Source of the DNA: Hymenopellis radicata | Taxonomy: Eukaryota; Basidiomycota; Agaricomycetes; Agaricales; Physalacriaceae | DNA length: 64,000 nt | Assembly (NCBI GenBank): GCA_015501595.1 | Contig: JADNRX010000003.1 | Coordinates: forward strand, 62,001-126,000 | Reading direction: 5' to 3' | Part shown: positions 42,349 to 52,816 of the stretch, piece by piece | Numbering within the stretch: position 1 is the stretch's first letter | Layout of the letters: every line of letters starts with the position of its first letter | Program-made: the position numbers and the translations under genes | The notes under the pieces: model-generated | Database searches by the model: none | What the model was told of the DNA's origin: nothing | The model's input: the letters and a program-made list of their open reading frames with translations, nothing else

Positions 42349-45300
42349 TCATCGCCGTCTCTTTCCATCGCGCTCGCTACCTCTGCACCCATCGCACACC
42401 CATCGCTGGGGTACAAAATCCATCCCCAGACACGCCATGTGGAACTGCTGGACTATTAGAATGGACCAACTATACGGAAATCAATATTCTTCACGCACCC
42501 AGCCTGTTTCACATCCGGCTCGCGTGCATTTTGCTGCAGCACCTCGCTCACTCTCGGGAACGGCGATTCCACATTCACAGTGGCCAAGCATGTTCGTTAG
42601 ATCCATCCCCTTACGCTTTCTTCCCGATCGACGACTACCACCTGCAACTGGGCCCGGCTCTGGCATGGGTATGAGTCCCGCCGGTATTGGATTCGCCAGC
42701 GTCGTCGCAGAAGCTGCTGGATTATTTGAAGCAACTGGTTCAATGGGTCGTGAGTCGGATGCTGGCTCTGATCGTGGTCGCGTCGCGTCAGAATGTGGCC
42801 GCGAAAGGGCGTTGTCACTCTCGTTTGGTGCGTTCATTTCCGCGTCCATAGCTTCGATTGACGTTCCATTGGCCTCCACAGGATCATTCTCTGGCGCAGG
42901 CATGTCCTCTCCCTCGTCTCCTGTTTCCTCCGCCTCAATTTCTGATTCAGACGATAACGCCTCGGATTCACCAGAACCCTCATCGAGCCAGTGTGCGTCC
43001 TCGGCAGCAAGACGTGGCAGACCCCCAAAGGTGGTTGAAATTGGAGGTCTGTTACCTGTTTGCTCATCCCATTCACCATGCTCACTGTTGTCCAGGTCAC
43101 CAGGTCCTGCAGACACGCTATGCCTAGATATTAATCAATACCCTCTTCAATATATCGTGATTTCGACGCTTACCTGTGTGACGTTCGCGTGCTGTGAGCT
43201 TCCGAGATCACCAGAGCACCAATTTCCTTCAGCGCCTTCGCCTCACCTCGGGATTTCTTCGGCTTCGACTGTTTCTTCCGCTCCGTGTATACCTTTCTCA
43301 TTGCCTTCTTCTCTGATGGAGAGATATCCCAATCGGCCTTGTACAAGTTAAGGTCTGCATTGGGATGCACCTTCTTGTAGTGCTCGCGTGCTGTGTACTT
43401 CCAAATTGCAGGGGCATTGGAATCCGAGCGGCTGCAGATACGGCATTCGATGGGAACATTCGAGCACGGGCTTTTCGCAGTCGAATTGGCAGCTACGGCG
43501 TATTTAAAGCCACGAGTATTCAACGACTTGAATACGACGCAGCCGCGGGTGCGCTTTCGATCAATTTGCGTATTGCCCCCCTTCGTCAGGAAGAACTCAC
43601 AATGGGGTGCAGGTGATAGACATAATCCGCACGGGAGGAGCGACTTCTGGACGCCGCCGAATTGGATATGTGCACCTACATGTGCGATGATGTTCTGGGG
43701 TTTCGACAGATCGAAGGGAATCATAGGGTCTACGCCGCACTCAGAGCAGTAGATTGTATCACCAATATCCCGAAAACTGGCCTCAGTTTCGCAAAGGAAG
43801 CACACCTTACCTGGGAAAGTGTGAATTGACATCGAAAAATAGGAACATTGTCTCGACCTACCAGAAGACTCGCGGTACGGAAAATTCTTGGATCGAATCA
43901 CCGAAGGTATTCTCTTGTTCCTCTGCGCGTTCACTGAATCTGCAGATGCTGACTCCAACCGTTGCAGGAGTTCTGTTCCGAGCGCAATAAGCTCCGTACT
44001 GTCAAGAAGCCAAAAGGTCGGCCCAACCTCTGGACTGCCGAGCTGTGGAGAAATGGGCTGTACAAATTGCCCCGGTACAGTGTAGCAGGCGGGGCGCGGT
44101 CGACTTCGAGTACGCCAGTCATTCTTGAGTGTCGGGTCATCGTCAGCAGTCGCAGGAACGAGGTCGATGATTTGGAACTCGACAGACACGCCGTCCTCTC
44201 CCAGAATATCTAACCCCACGTCGGTTACTGAGGAATCCTTGGAGCCTCCGATGGTGATATCTGTCACCGCACCAATGCATACGAACAGTTGATGTTCGCA
44301 GTAAAGGAGTGTAGCCACTGGTTCCCCGATGATCAGTACAGGCTGCATAGTGTCCTCGAAGTCGTCGTCAATGGAGCTCAGTGCAACACGCGACCGGTCA
44401 AAGCTGAAGCGCTTGATCTCTTGAACGCGCTTCAGACGGTCGGTGGAACTGATCTCATTTCGATAGCGTGAGTGGATTTTGATTGCTCGCGCTTTATTCA
44501 CTTTCTTGCCATCCATGAAAACAAAGCGATCAAAGACGCGCTTCGTCACATCTGAGACTACAATGTCTTCATCCTCAGCGATCTGATCTTCAAGTTCCCG
44601 TACTCCAGAGTCATCCATATCAAGCCGTGGACTAGCTTCAGATGCAATTGGGGTAATGGCAGGGCGGCGAATAGAGGTAATGGCAGGGCGGCGAATAGAT
44701 GGAGGAGCTACGGCAGTGCCTGCGTGCGAAGACGGGGAAATATGTGCTGGTGTTGCTGCACCATCGGAAATAGAATCTGTCTCATCAATCATCTGCGTAT
44801 TGTTGGGAATATTGGACGCGCTGGGAATATCAGACGCGTTGGGAATATCGGACGCGTTGGGAATATTGGACGCGTTGGGAATATCGGACGCGTCGGGAAC
44901 ATCAGACGCGTCAGGAACATCAGGATCCTCGTTGTCATCCTCAGCGAGAGGCAGATCCATGAGAAGGACACCACATGGACTCAGAATACTAATGGAGCGC
45001 TTGTCACGGTCAAGTGCGGCAAAGAGAGGAGCGAGCTCTGGGTTGTCATCTTCAACCATACGGCGTCCGCCGCGCCAGCATGTCTGTAAGACGACGTTGG
45101 ACAGTGAGACATCAGCACGCCATGACCGGGGATTGATACGATCCACCCCAGAGTCTAAGATCTGATGCCCCTCCTTTGAGACTGCAGGTAACTGAAGCCG
45201 GCGTGGACTGCTGTCCCACTCTGGCTTCATAGCTAGTATGTTCGAAACCTCGGTTGTCCCGGTAAGGCGGGTAGCGAGCTGGAAGAGATCCACGTTCGCA

Positions 45301-48266
45301 TCTGTGCCAACAATTGTGCGCAGAATCCCAAAGAGTGTTTCTAAACGATCCGTTCCGAGCAGTATAATCCAAAACATGCCGGACGGATTGTCGATCTTCC
45401 CTTTTGCTACGCAAAAATAGACGTTCTTGATCATAATCATGATGTCTGTGTATAGGAGTGTCGGGATGAAGTCCTTGCCTGCCTCTCGGAAGAGAGCCAA
45501 GGCAAGATGAGCTGCCGCGCTGAGGTGACGAAGTTGCTCGCTCAATGTGAGATCGACACAAATGTATGGAAAGATGAGATGGCGGAACAGCGATCCCAGT
45601 AAGCGAAGGGCCTTCCGCTGGGCCACAAATATTGGCTGCGCGGACGTTGTCTCAGGCAGAGACCAGAGATCGCGCATGAGTTGATATGCAAGTGTTACAT
45701 CCTGCTTGTCATCTGGCTTGAATAGCGAATCAATGTGTTCTTTGCTGCCGCCGGCATCACGAAGATGAGATTTCATGATTGTTGGGTTGATGTGTGTTTC
45801 GCGAACGTCAAGACCACGCGCACGAAGCATGAGGTTCCGAAGTCGTTTGAAGACGTGTTTGTAGTCCTTGTCAGCCGTAAGATCATCATCACCAACATGG
45901 AAGTCCATGAACTCGAGGGGATGTAGAAGTCGATAAATGGGGGAACTCGGGGAGAGATCGTATTTGAAGGTCATATCTATAAGTGCTCCGCCGCGTTTTG
46001 TTTCGCCATCTGAAGCAATAGAGACGACGCGAAGCTTCGTCTCATCTTTCGTGCTATCAAGGGCATCGAGAACGGTCTGAAGAACTATGGCGTGTTCGGC
46101 CGAGGTTTCACGCTTGCAGGTACCGGAGACTAGAATGGGTCGAGCACCATATATTCGAGTGTTATCTGTGAGAATGCCGAGTGCACCAATGGTGGCCTTT
46201 AAATGAATAGTTAATATAAATAGTTAGGGGCTGTGGGAAGCTATTACCTCCGATGAGTAATGTACGTCCCCACAGTCTAGACTTCTGAATAGCTCCTTCA
46301 TCTCGTCGACCCCATTGAACTCTAGAGAAACTCGGTCTCCATGCTCACGACACGGTCCAAGGAAGTAGTTTGTCAAGTCATCCCATCGGATTCGCTTGTC
46401 AACTGAGATTTCGTCAAACATCACGACTTGATGGCACACGTCGCCCGACTTGCGACTCGCAGTCAGCTCCTCAGGCGACAGCACAGCTTCAATATTGCTC
46501 TTGATTTCGATTTCGGTTGGGGCACCATATGATGGTCGAATGCGAGGCATGGTAGAATTGCGGCGGAGTGTAGAGAGGCTTGGAATTTGATGGAGGGAAC
46601 GGTGCGCAATTTTTGCAACACGATTTCCACCGAGACGCCAAAGTAACAGCCCACGCAGATAATCTGACTCTTCGTATGGCTGTGGACGGTATGCACCCAT
46701 CGCCGCACGCTCATACAATGCAAGGAGCCCTTTGACGCCTAAACCGCGCTTTAGTCCAACACGGATGATGCGGTCAACGCCTTCTACTCTGCCACTACGG
46801 ATAGCGACTAGTAAGCGCTTGTGGTTGGACAATGCCCTCGCTCTCCCATGTAGAAGCTTCGAGTTGTTGAGACCCTTCAGCTTCAGCGCGTTCAACTGCT
46901 GGTTTTGACGATGATGACGGTCGACCAACTGGCGATGAGAAAAGTATCCAAGGTTCGTATTCTCCTGTATACCCTCTGTGATCCGCTTCATAATTCCCTC
47001 TAGAATTGAATTTATGGGGAGCATACGACATCGCGCACAAAGCGGGGAGTTCACGGCGTCGTCTCTCTTCCCTCTACAACCTGTCGCACGCAGGGTCAAG
47101 ACTCCTCCCTTGACAGCGTAATCCCAAGGAAGGTTGAGCTTGCTATGAAGAGCGAATGGATAGTCGTAATGGGGGGATGAACCTGGCGGAAATGTAGGTT
47201 GAAAGCCGATACAATGATTGTCTGAGCTTCGCTGATTATTGAACCTCGTAGGCTCGCTCACATCGGACAGCGCATCAACATCAATAATCTCATCTAATGC
47301 TGCTGCAGGTTCTGAGGATCGTGGAACCGGATTGTCGACATATTCGAGGTCATCAATTTCGGAGTGAACGGGCGGCGGAGGAGACGCAGAACGTTTTGGA
47401 CTAATTAATGGTGAGGTTCACTCTAAACGTAATAGTTCTATCACTTACAATGTATCCAGAGCATCGCGAAGGATGTCCACCTTCTCCTTAAACAGTCCGA
47501 TGTCGACACCGCGATCCATAACGAAGTATTGCACGAAGTCATAGAAGTTGCGGACACCAAGGATACCACCCCGAATCATGCCTTTGATTTCCTCTGGAGT
47601 CTTTCCCCATCCAAAGACGCGGTGAACGATGGCATTCAACCCCACTTCCCAGAGCTCGTCACCCAGGATTCCATTCGGCAGATAGGTACTCGGGTGATGC
47701 CCAAACGCTGCAAGTGGGTCATCACCCTCACATTCGGGGATAGTCGACGCGTCAACGGCATCAATAATCGCTTTGAAGTCGGACAACAGCGTGGTTGCAG
47801 GAGTGACGCGAGGCGGCTTGGGAAGTGCCGCGGCTTTTGGTGTAACTGCGATGGAACGAGGCGTATCTCGAGGAAGAATGGCAGAGGAAGTGGGTTGTAT
47901 GGGTACAGGAGAGTTGACTGGAGTTGCTGGAGGGAGCAAGGGATTGATGGCAGCTGGTGCCACAACGCGAGCTGGGACTGGAGGTGCTTTGGGCCGGAGA
48001 AAAGCACTCAGCCCACTTTGTTTGCCGTACTTCTTGGCATCGAATGCCTTCTTCTCCTTCTTCTCCTTGTTTTTCTCACATATGCCAGTTCCTACGTGCC
48101 GCTTAACGAGATTTTTGATGCCTCCTGCCCCCGTCTTCAAAATCTCGCCACATACTGCACATTTCGCCGTACCATCCCCCATGTCTTCAAACTAGCTTAC
48201 ATTAGTTATGAATGTATACTGCTGCTATCAATCGCTTACCTGATCCTCAGGTTTGTGAGCTGCCAT
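42349..48266 (-). CDS. P-element-like transposase with BED-like and PHD zinc fingers (1889 aa)
   Basis: Six exons (48266-48240, 48191-47449, 47400-46248, 46196-43174, 43123-42499, 42447-42349) total exactly 1890 codons. The N-terminus has a BED-like finger (CAVCGEIL, later RHVGTGIC), then a Pro-rich linker. Catalytic candidates in RNase-H-like order: D586 in VVMFDEIS, D704 in IASDGE, E927 in GTDRLETLFG. The LETLFG block recalls the LE-FFG motif of P-element and THAP9 transposases. An 18-bp repeat array encodes IPNASD units (about residue 1070-1110). Further CxxC pairs follow (VCFLCE, YCSECG, CRIC). The last exons form an ING-like PHD finger. An optional in-frame 51-nt intron near 43830-43880 would shorten it by 17 residues. 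It likely acts in the nucleus on its own TIRs. Confidence 0.9.
44805..44935 (-). repeat. 18-bp tandem repeat within transposase
   Basis: About seven units of the type TTGGGAATATCGGACGCG encode IPNASD/VPDASD in the minus-strand transposase. All units keep the frame. Confidence 0.85.
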
Positions 48267-48467
48267 GCTCGTCGTTAAGAGAAGAAGAGCTGGGCGGAAG
48301 TTGCCTAATCGGGAAACCTCACGCCCAACATGCGTATTAGCACAGCCATAGATGCAAATTCACTCCAAACATGTCTTAAAAGATCATAATATGGTGCATA
48401 TCATTGAATTGACACAGAAATCGTGAAAAGGATCACGTATAAAAAAAACTTTTTTCCGAGTCCTTGG

Positions 48468-48483
48468 TCGGACCTACCTACCT
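48468..48483 (+). repeat. Subterminal 16-bp repeat, right copy
   Basis: Identical to 42258-42273 and in direct orientation; see the left copy. Confidence 0.75.
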
Positions 48484-48580
48484 GCTCGGTATACCGGCCC
48501 GCATCTCCGGAACCCCCTTGCTCGATTCTCGGGTCCAGTGCTGATCATGAGTGACGGTCCGGGAGGTTAAAATTTAAAAG

Positions 48581-48912
48581 TAGGGTGGTGAAGTAAACCC
48601 TTGGTTTTGATACACCTCAGGTTTACTGCGGTTACTAACGGTATCGATACGGTATTGAAACTGTCGGGGGTCGGGAGGTAGGTTTCAATACCGGCACGTG
48701 ATCACTTCACGTGACGGCGCGCTGGCGCTAAGAGAAGCTGAGAGTGGCGGGACAAGGGCGGGATGAGGGCGGCAAGCCGCTGCGCCACATCACGTGTCCA
48801 AAACACGTGCCGGTATCGAAACCGTTACTAACAGTATCGAAACTAGGGCCTCCTAGGGGGTCGGTATTGATACCGTTACTAACACCCCCGGGAGGTTTAC
48901 TGCGCCACCCTA
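48581..48912 (+). mobile_element. hAT-like MITE, copy 3, intact (332 bp)
   Basis: TAGGGTGG...CCACCCTA with a perfect 8-bp duplication TTTAAAAG (48573-48580 and 48913-48920). It is the uninterrupted reference for copy 2. It ends 45 bp from the 3' end of the tRNA-Pro(CGG). The short gap between holds a further broken TIR-like word, GTTTACTGGTAACTGCGCCA, perhaps the footprint of another copy. Confidence 0.95.
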
Positions 48913-48957
48913 TTTAAAAGGTTTACTGGTAACTGCGCCACAGTAACAAAACCATTA

Positions 48958-49057
48958 GGGCTCAACCGGGAGTTGAACCCGGGACCTCGCACATCTAGCT
49001 GCCCAACAGGCAGGGGAAATTCCCGAAGCGCGAATCATACTACTAGACCATTGAGCC
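48958..49057 (-). tRNA. tRNA-Pro (anticodon CGG), with intron
   Basis: Acceptor GGCTCAA/TTGAGCC, discriminator C, anticodon stem CGCGC/GTGCG with one G-U, anticodon CGG at 49025-49023. The T-arm is GGTCCCGGGTTCAACTCCC. The intron after position 37 is about 28 nt (48994-49021). The D-arm TGGTCTAGTAGTATGATT is shared with the AGG genes. Confidence 0.93.
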
Positions 49058-49643
49058 GTGCGTAGGTCTCACAGTGGAGTCATCCAACGGAACGGAAACG
49101 AACGCCCACCAGCCACGAAATAGGCTGCCGTCTCATTCAACTCCTTCGTAATCTACCAGAACAGCAAGACTGTCGTTCACAGGCCCGTTCCCTCCTAGCG
49201 GCGAGTCGGCTTCCAGGAGCATGTTGTTCTCTTTGCCACTGAGGGTATTCTTTGTCCCCATTGGCCTCCTATCATGTAAAGAATTCGACACGCGTCCGTT
49301 CACGATCTGCAGACATGGAGGTATTGGTTGGTACCAGGTGTGCATGTGAGAGGTAAGCTCGCTCATTCACTTAACATGTGCTCTTTATTAACCAGTGCTC
49401 CTTATATATAGGTGGTTCTTGTTCAATGTTCCCTTTGACCACTTGGCAGGATCTAAGTTAGTAACAATCGTCGAGCTTATCGCTGTGTGGCATTCCGTAG
49501 TATCCTCGCAGAAATGCTCGTTGAATCACGAGTAATCTCGAGTCATCCGATGCGCCTCCGCGGACGCCGGATGGTACCTCACCGTAAAATGGCTGCCGAA
49601 GACGCCACCCTGTGTATCCTGCTTCCTACCACGAACCTTGATC
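49058..49643. other. Intergenic; likely promoter of the acyltransferase
   Basis: A CTTATATATAGG sequence at about 49402-49413 is a TATA-like candidate some 235 bp before the acyltransferase ATG. Nothing else was recognised. Confidence 0.4.
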
Positions 49644-51038
49644 ATGGCCTCTCAGTCCTTCGACGATAACGTGCTAATCCCTGGACCATCATTCCACATC
49701 GACCTCGCCCCCGAGGACGCGCGCCATCCAGTCGTGTACAGCCGCCGCCTCTTGATCTTCCGCTGTGATTCTACAGCACAACGCGACGAGCAACTCGCGG
49801 CCCTGAAGACCGCTTTGCACGCATTCCTCTCCCAATGCCCTTTTCTAGGCGGTACTACCGCGCCCTTACCTCCCAACGAAGCCAAAGACGGCAAGGAGGA
49901 TTGGCGCACTATCGTACCCGGACAGGGTCTTGAGTTGGTCGTGAGAGATCTCAGCTCAGTCATGCTTTCTTTCCAGGAGCTTGAGGCGGCCAACTTTCCA
50001 GTTGAAGATTTACCTTACAACCTTCTTGTGCCTGTTCCACAGGACCTAGGAAACGACCGTCCCTTTGCAGCATGTAAGATGCAGTTCAGCGCCATTGCTG
50101 GCGGTACGATCCTCACGTTTGCCGCGTCACATTCTGTAGCCGATGGCAGCGGCATGAATGAGCTGATGCGCATTTTGAGCAACGAGACGCGAATGGCAAG
50201 CGACGAGGCACGATCGACGTCTACTGCGAAGCCAGCAGGTGTAGACCGGACCTTTTTGCGCAACATATCGAGCACAATCCCGTTCAACATATCCGACCAC
50301 CCAGCATACGTCTCGTCAGTTCCTGCAGCTCCAAGCCCAGACCAAACACCCCACCCCTTCGCTGCCAAATCTCCCGAAATCCCAGTCCTCCTTCGCATCT
50401 CTGCCTCCAACCTAGCACAACTCAAAGCTGACGCAACTCCGCCAGACGGTTTTCGAATCTCTACACATGACGCACTCGGTGCGCTAATATGGCGGAGTGT
50501 GCTCCTCATTCGAAGCCGTCGCACACAGGGCATCGATATCCCACCCTCAACCATCAGCCAAATCTTCATGCCCTCAGATGGTCGGCGGCATCTCAACCTC
50601 CCAGTATCGTACATCGGGAATGTCATCTACCAGCTCACCGCCTCCCTTGATCTCGGGACGTTGCTCTCCTCCGATTCATCATCCGGCCTCCAAGCCGCTG
50701 CACGGTCGATCCGTCAAGCTATCACAGCTGTGAAACCAGATCTCGTGTCGAGTTATTTTGCCGAACTGAAAGATCGTTGGGTCCACTGGGGATTTTTAGT
50801 TGGCATGTCTACCACTAATGTAGCCATGGGCTCGGGTTTTTCGGGTGCGGTGTATGGTGATGACTGGGGGAAAGCGTTTGGACCACTGGTTAGCTATCGA
50901 AACCCCGGTGAGGGAAGGGGTGGGAATTGGGTTTTTCCTAAGACACGGGATGGAAGTGCTGAGGTGGTGGTAGGAGTTTTGCCCGATGAGGTAGAGGTGT
51001 TGAAGGGTGACCAATGTTTCGGGAAGTATCTGGGGTAG
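49644..51038 (+). CDS. BAHD-type acyltransferase (PF02458-like)
   Basis: A single exon of 464 residues from the ATG at 49644 (MASQSFDDNVLIPG). The catalytic HxxxD is HSVAD at residues 163-167. The structural D-G-W-type motif appears late as YGDDWGKA at about residue 405. Known: BAHD enzymes move acyl groups from CoA thioesters to alcohols or amines; fungal relatives are often called trichothecene 3-O-acetyltransferase-like and act on secondary metabolites. Neighbours are not a clear metabolite cluster, so substrate is unknown. Cytosolic, as no signal peptide is present. Confidence 0.93.
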   Translation: MASQSFDDNVLIPGPSFHIDLAPEDARHPVVYSRRLLIFRCDSTAQRDEQLAALKTALHAFLSQCPFLGGTTAPLPPNEAKDGKEDWRTIVPGQGLELVVRDLSSVMLSFQELEAANFPVEDLPYNLLVPVPQDLGNDRPFAACKMQFSAIAGGTILTFAASHSVADGSGMNELMRILSNETRMASDEARSTSTAKPAGVDRTFLRNISSTIPFNISDHPAYVSSVPAAPSPDQTPHPFAAKSPEIPVLLRISASNLAQLKADATPPDGFRISTHDALGALIWRSVLLIRSRRTQGIDIPPSTISQIFMPSDGRRHLNLPVSYIGNVIYQLTASLDLGTLLSSDSSSGLQAAARSIRQAITAVKPDLVSSYFAELKDRWVHWGFLVGMSTTNVAMGSGFSGAVYGDDWGKAFGPLVSYRNPGEGRGGNWVFPKTRDGSAEVVVGVLPDEVEVLKGDQCFGKYLG

Positions 51039-51430
51039 GGATGATATGATAAGTATGATATCGCTTCCTTTCCTGAGATGATCTCCATTTTCTTTAGATA
51101 GAATCGCTCAGCCAAGTAGAGATATATAGATTTGGTAGAGTACATGTCAAAGCGTGGATCACTTGTGTTGGGGTTGCAATGGAGCCTCCCAACCGGCAAA
51201 TGTCGACGTCGACTCAATTCAACCCATGGAGTCTGGACAAGCCCTCTTGCAAGCTTCAATTCTACTGATACCCATACGATTCCGAGTCTCAGCCAGAATA
51301 GACGTTCAAAAGATTTCGGACACTACGAGAACAATCAGACATGCGACTCAACATGTAGTACTGTACTATCGAGGCGCGTGAATTGACTACTAGATAAACA
51401 GTTGACAACTCGGTGGTTGTTCAACGAGCC

Positions 51431-52237
51431 TGATACGGCCCCAACGTTCAACAACTGATCTCCAATACATTCCACGTCCGAATAACGATGAACTATATAG
51501 TAAACTGTTCTGAACTGTCCAACTTTGATTTGTTCAGTCAGCGACATATTGGTCACGCTCCGGGAGAACATCTTCCTTGAGCTGAGATGATTAAGGGAGT
51601 ATTCATAGCGCGCGAGCTGTATCTGAAATGGTTTAATCGTTTGGATCGACGAGACCCCAGAGCAGCGCAGTAATAGCAAACGGAGGATGTGTTCCGTCTT
51701 CTCCGAGTCCGTCTCGACTCGGCGAACCAGGACCCGAGCGCTCATGGATGCGTCACCCAGGCAACCAACGGTTCTCGTCCCCCACTGATTGTACTGTATG
51801 TATGTGGCGATTAAAATTATTGATGCTTTCCTGAAGCCGCTCGAGTCCGATAGCCTTCGGTGAGCATCGGGAAGGGATATTATTATCCACCACGATTGAA
51901 GTTCATTCAAGCGGCATGATACACAGCAAGCAAAGGCCTGGCAACTTCTATTGATGTTCCAATATTATCATGCGAGTTCGGTTGAAAGGCGGATCCATGT
52001 ACATGCCCGGTAGACTTGGCAGTTGCGAGGAGCCTCGACAGTTCTCCTAGGCCCAGCAATCCGACGACAGGAGAGAACCCCAGTTGACAGCATCAAGCAA
52101 CAAAGTTGAATTGGCACGTCTGGGTATGGTCGGGGCCGGCATCAAAACGCAAGAACGTTTCATTGTGCTCGATCGCGTTGTTGCGTAACTCGTGTGTAAG
52201 GCTCAGAGATGTGATAGCACGCTTCCAAACCAGATTA
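51431..52237 (+). repeat. Long direct repeat, copy 1 (about 0.8 kb)
   Basis: From CTGATACGG to AAACCAGATTA, highly similar to 54084-54835 with small indels and substitutions. No coding region is recognised. It lies 580 bp upstream of the Cyt-like gene. Confidence 0.9.
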
Positions 52238-52816
52238 CTTACCAGACGAGTTCTTGAAGGGAGGGCAATGTGATGAAGACATCTTTTTGCACCCCGTATG
52301 TCGTGTACCTTTTTTCAAAAGGTCATTTATCCCATTGCAACGTTCCACACTCTAATTGTTCTGTCATAGACAACGAGATCACCAAAATGGTTCTTGGTGT
52401 CTCCCGGTATTTCAGGCGGCCGAGGTCTCTGCGTGAGACTTGACGCGCAATGTTTTATACTAAGTTACTGTGGTTGACGGCCGCGGAAGCTTGAACGACG
52501 GGATGTGCGGGACAGAAGTGGGATTGGATCGCCAGTCCAGCTCAGAACCTGTGGATCTTGAAGTCCTCCGAGCGCGCGTTCCGACCCAGCCTGTAGCACA
52601 TGTGAAGTACGTGCTTCGCAATCCAGACTTGAACAATCGAAGGTGGTTTTATTCGGCCCAGCCCGAGGTCACAGGTCGTGATGGTCTGACTTAGATGGTG
52701 CTACTATTCTCGCCGGACTACCTATATAACCTCGCTTTTCTGCGACGTCTCATCTAAACCAACTCCTCTCAAATCACCTCTCAACCAACCGTCAAGCCAC
52801 CGCAACATATTTCATC
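52238..52816 (+). promoter_or_regulatory. Upstream region of the Cyt-like gene
   Basis: No gene. CTATATAACC at about 52721-52730 is a TATA-like box 90 bp before the ATG. A pyrimidine- and CAACC-rich leader follows. Confidence 0.5.

Larger units (their letters stand above)
42195..48520 (-). mobile_element. Complete P-like DNA transposon, 6326 bp
   Basis: The termini CAAGGGGGTTCC (42195-42206) and GGAACCCCCTTG (48509-48520) are perfect 12-bp inverted repeats. The 8-bp target duplication CTCGATTC is perfect at 42187-42194 and 48521-48528. One gene fills nearly the whole interior. The intact frame, perfect ends and perfect duplication suggest a recent insertion that may still be autonomous. Superfamily placement rests on the transposase (P-like catalytic motifs) and the 8-bp duplication; hAT and KDZ elements share the duplication length, so this is inference. 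Confidence 0.93.

Noticed and set aside
42437..43351. 304-codon plus-strand open frame
   Set aside because: Exactly antisense to transposase exons 4-6, whose splicing, frame and domains are consistent.
4914..49057. tRNA-adjacent elements as phage-like integrations with att sites
   Set aside because: No integrase and no copied tRNA 3' end; TIRs plus 8-bp duplications identify DNA transposons.
51335..51910. 191-codon minus-strand frame within the direct repeat
   Set aside because: Copy 2 of the repeat breaks the frame repeatedly, and no domain is seen, so it is not under coding constraint.
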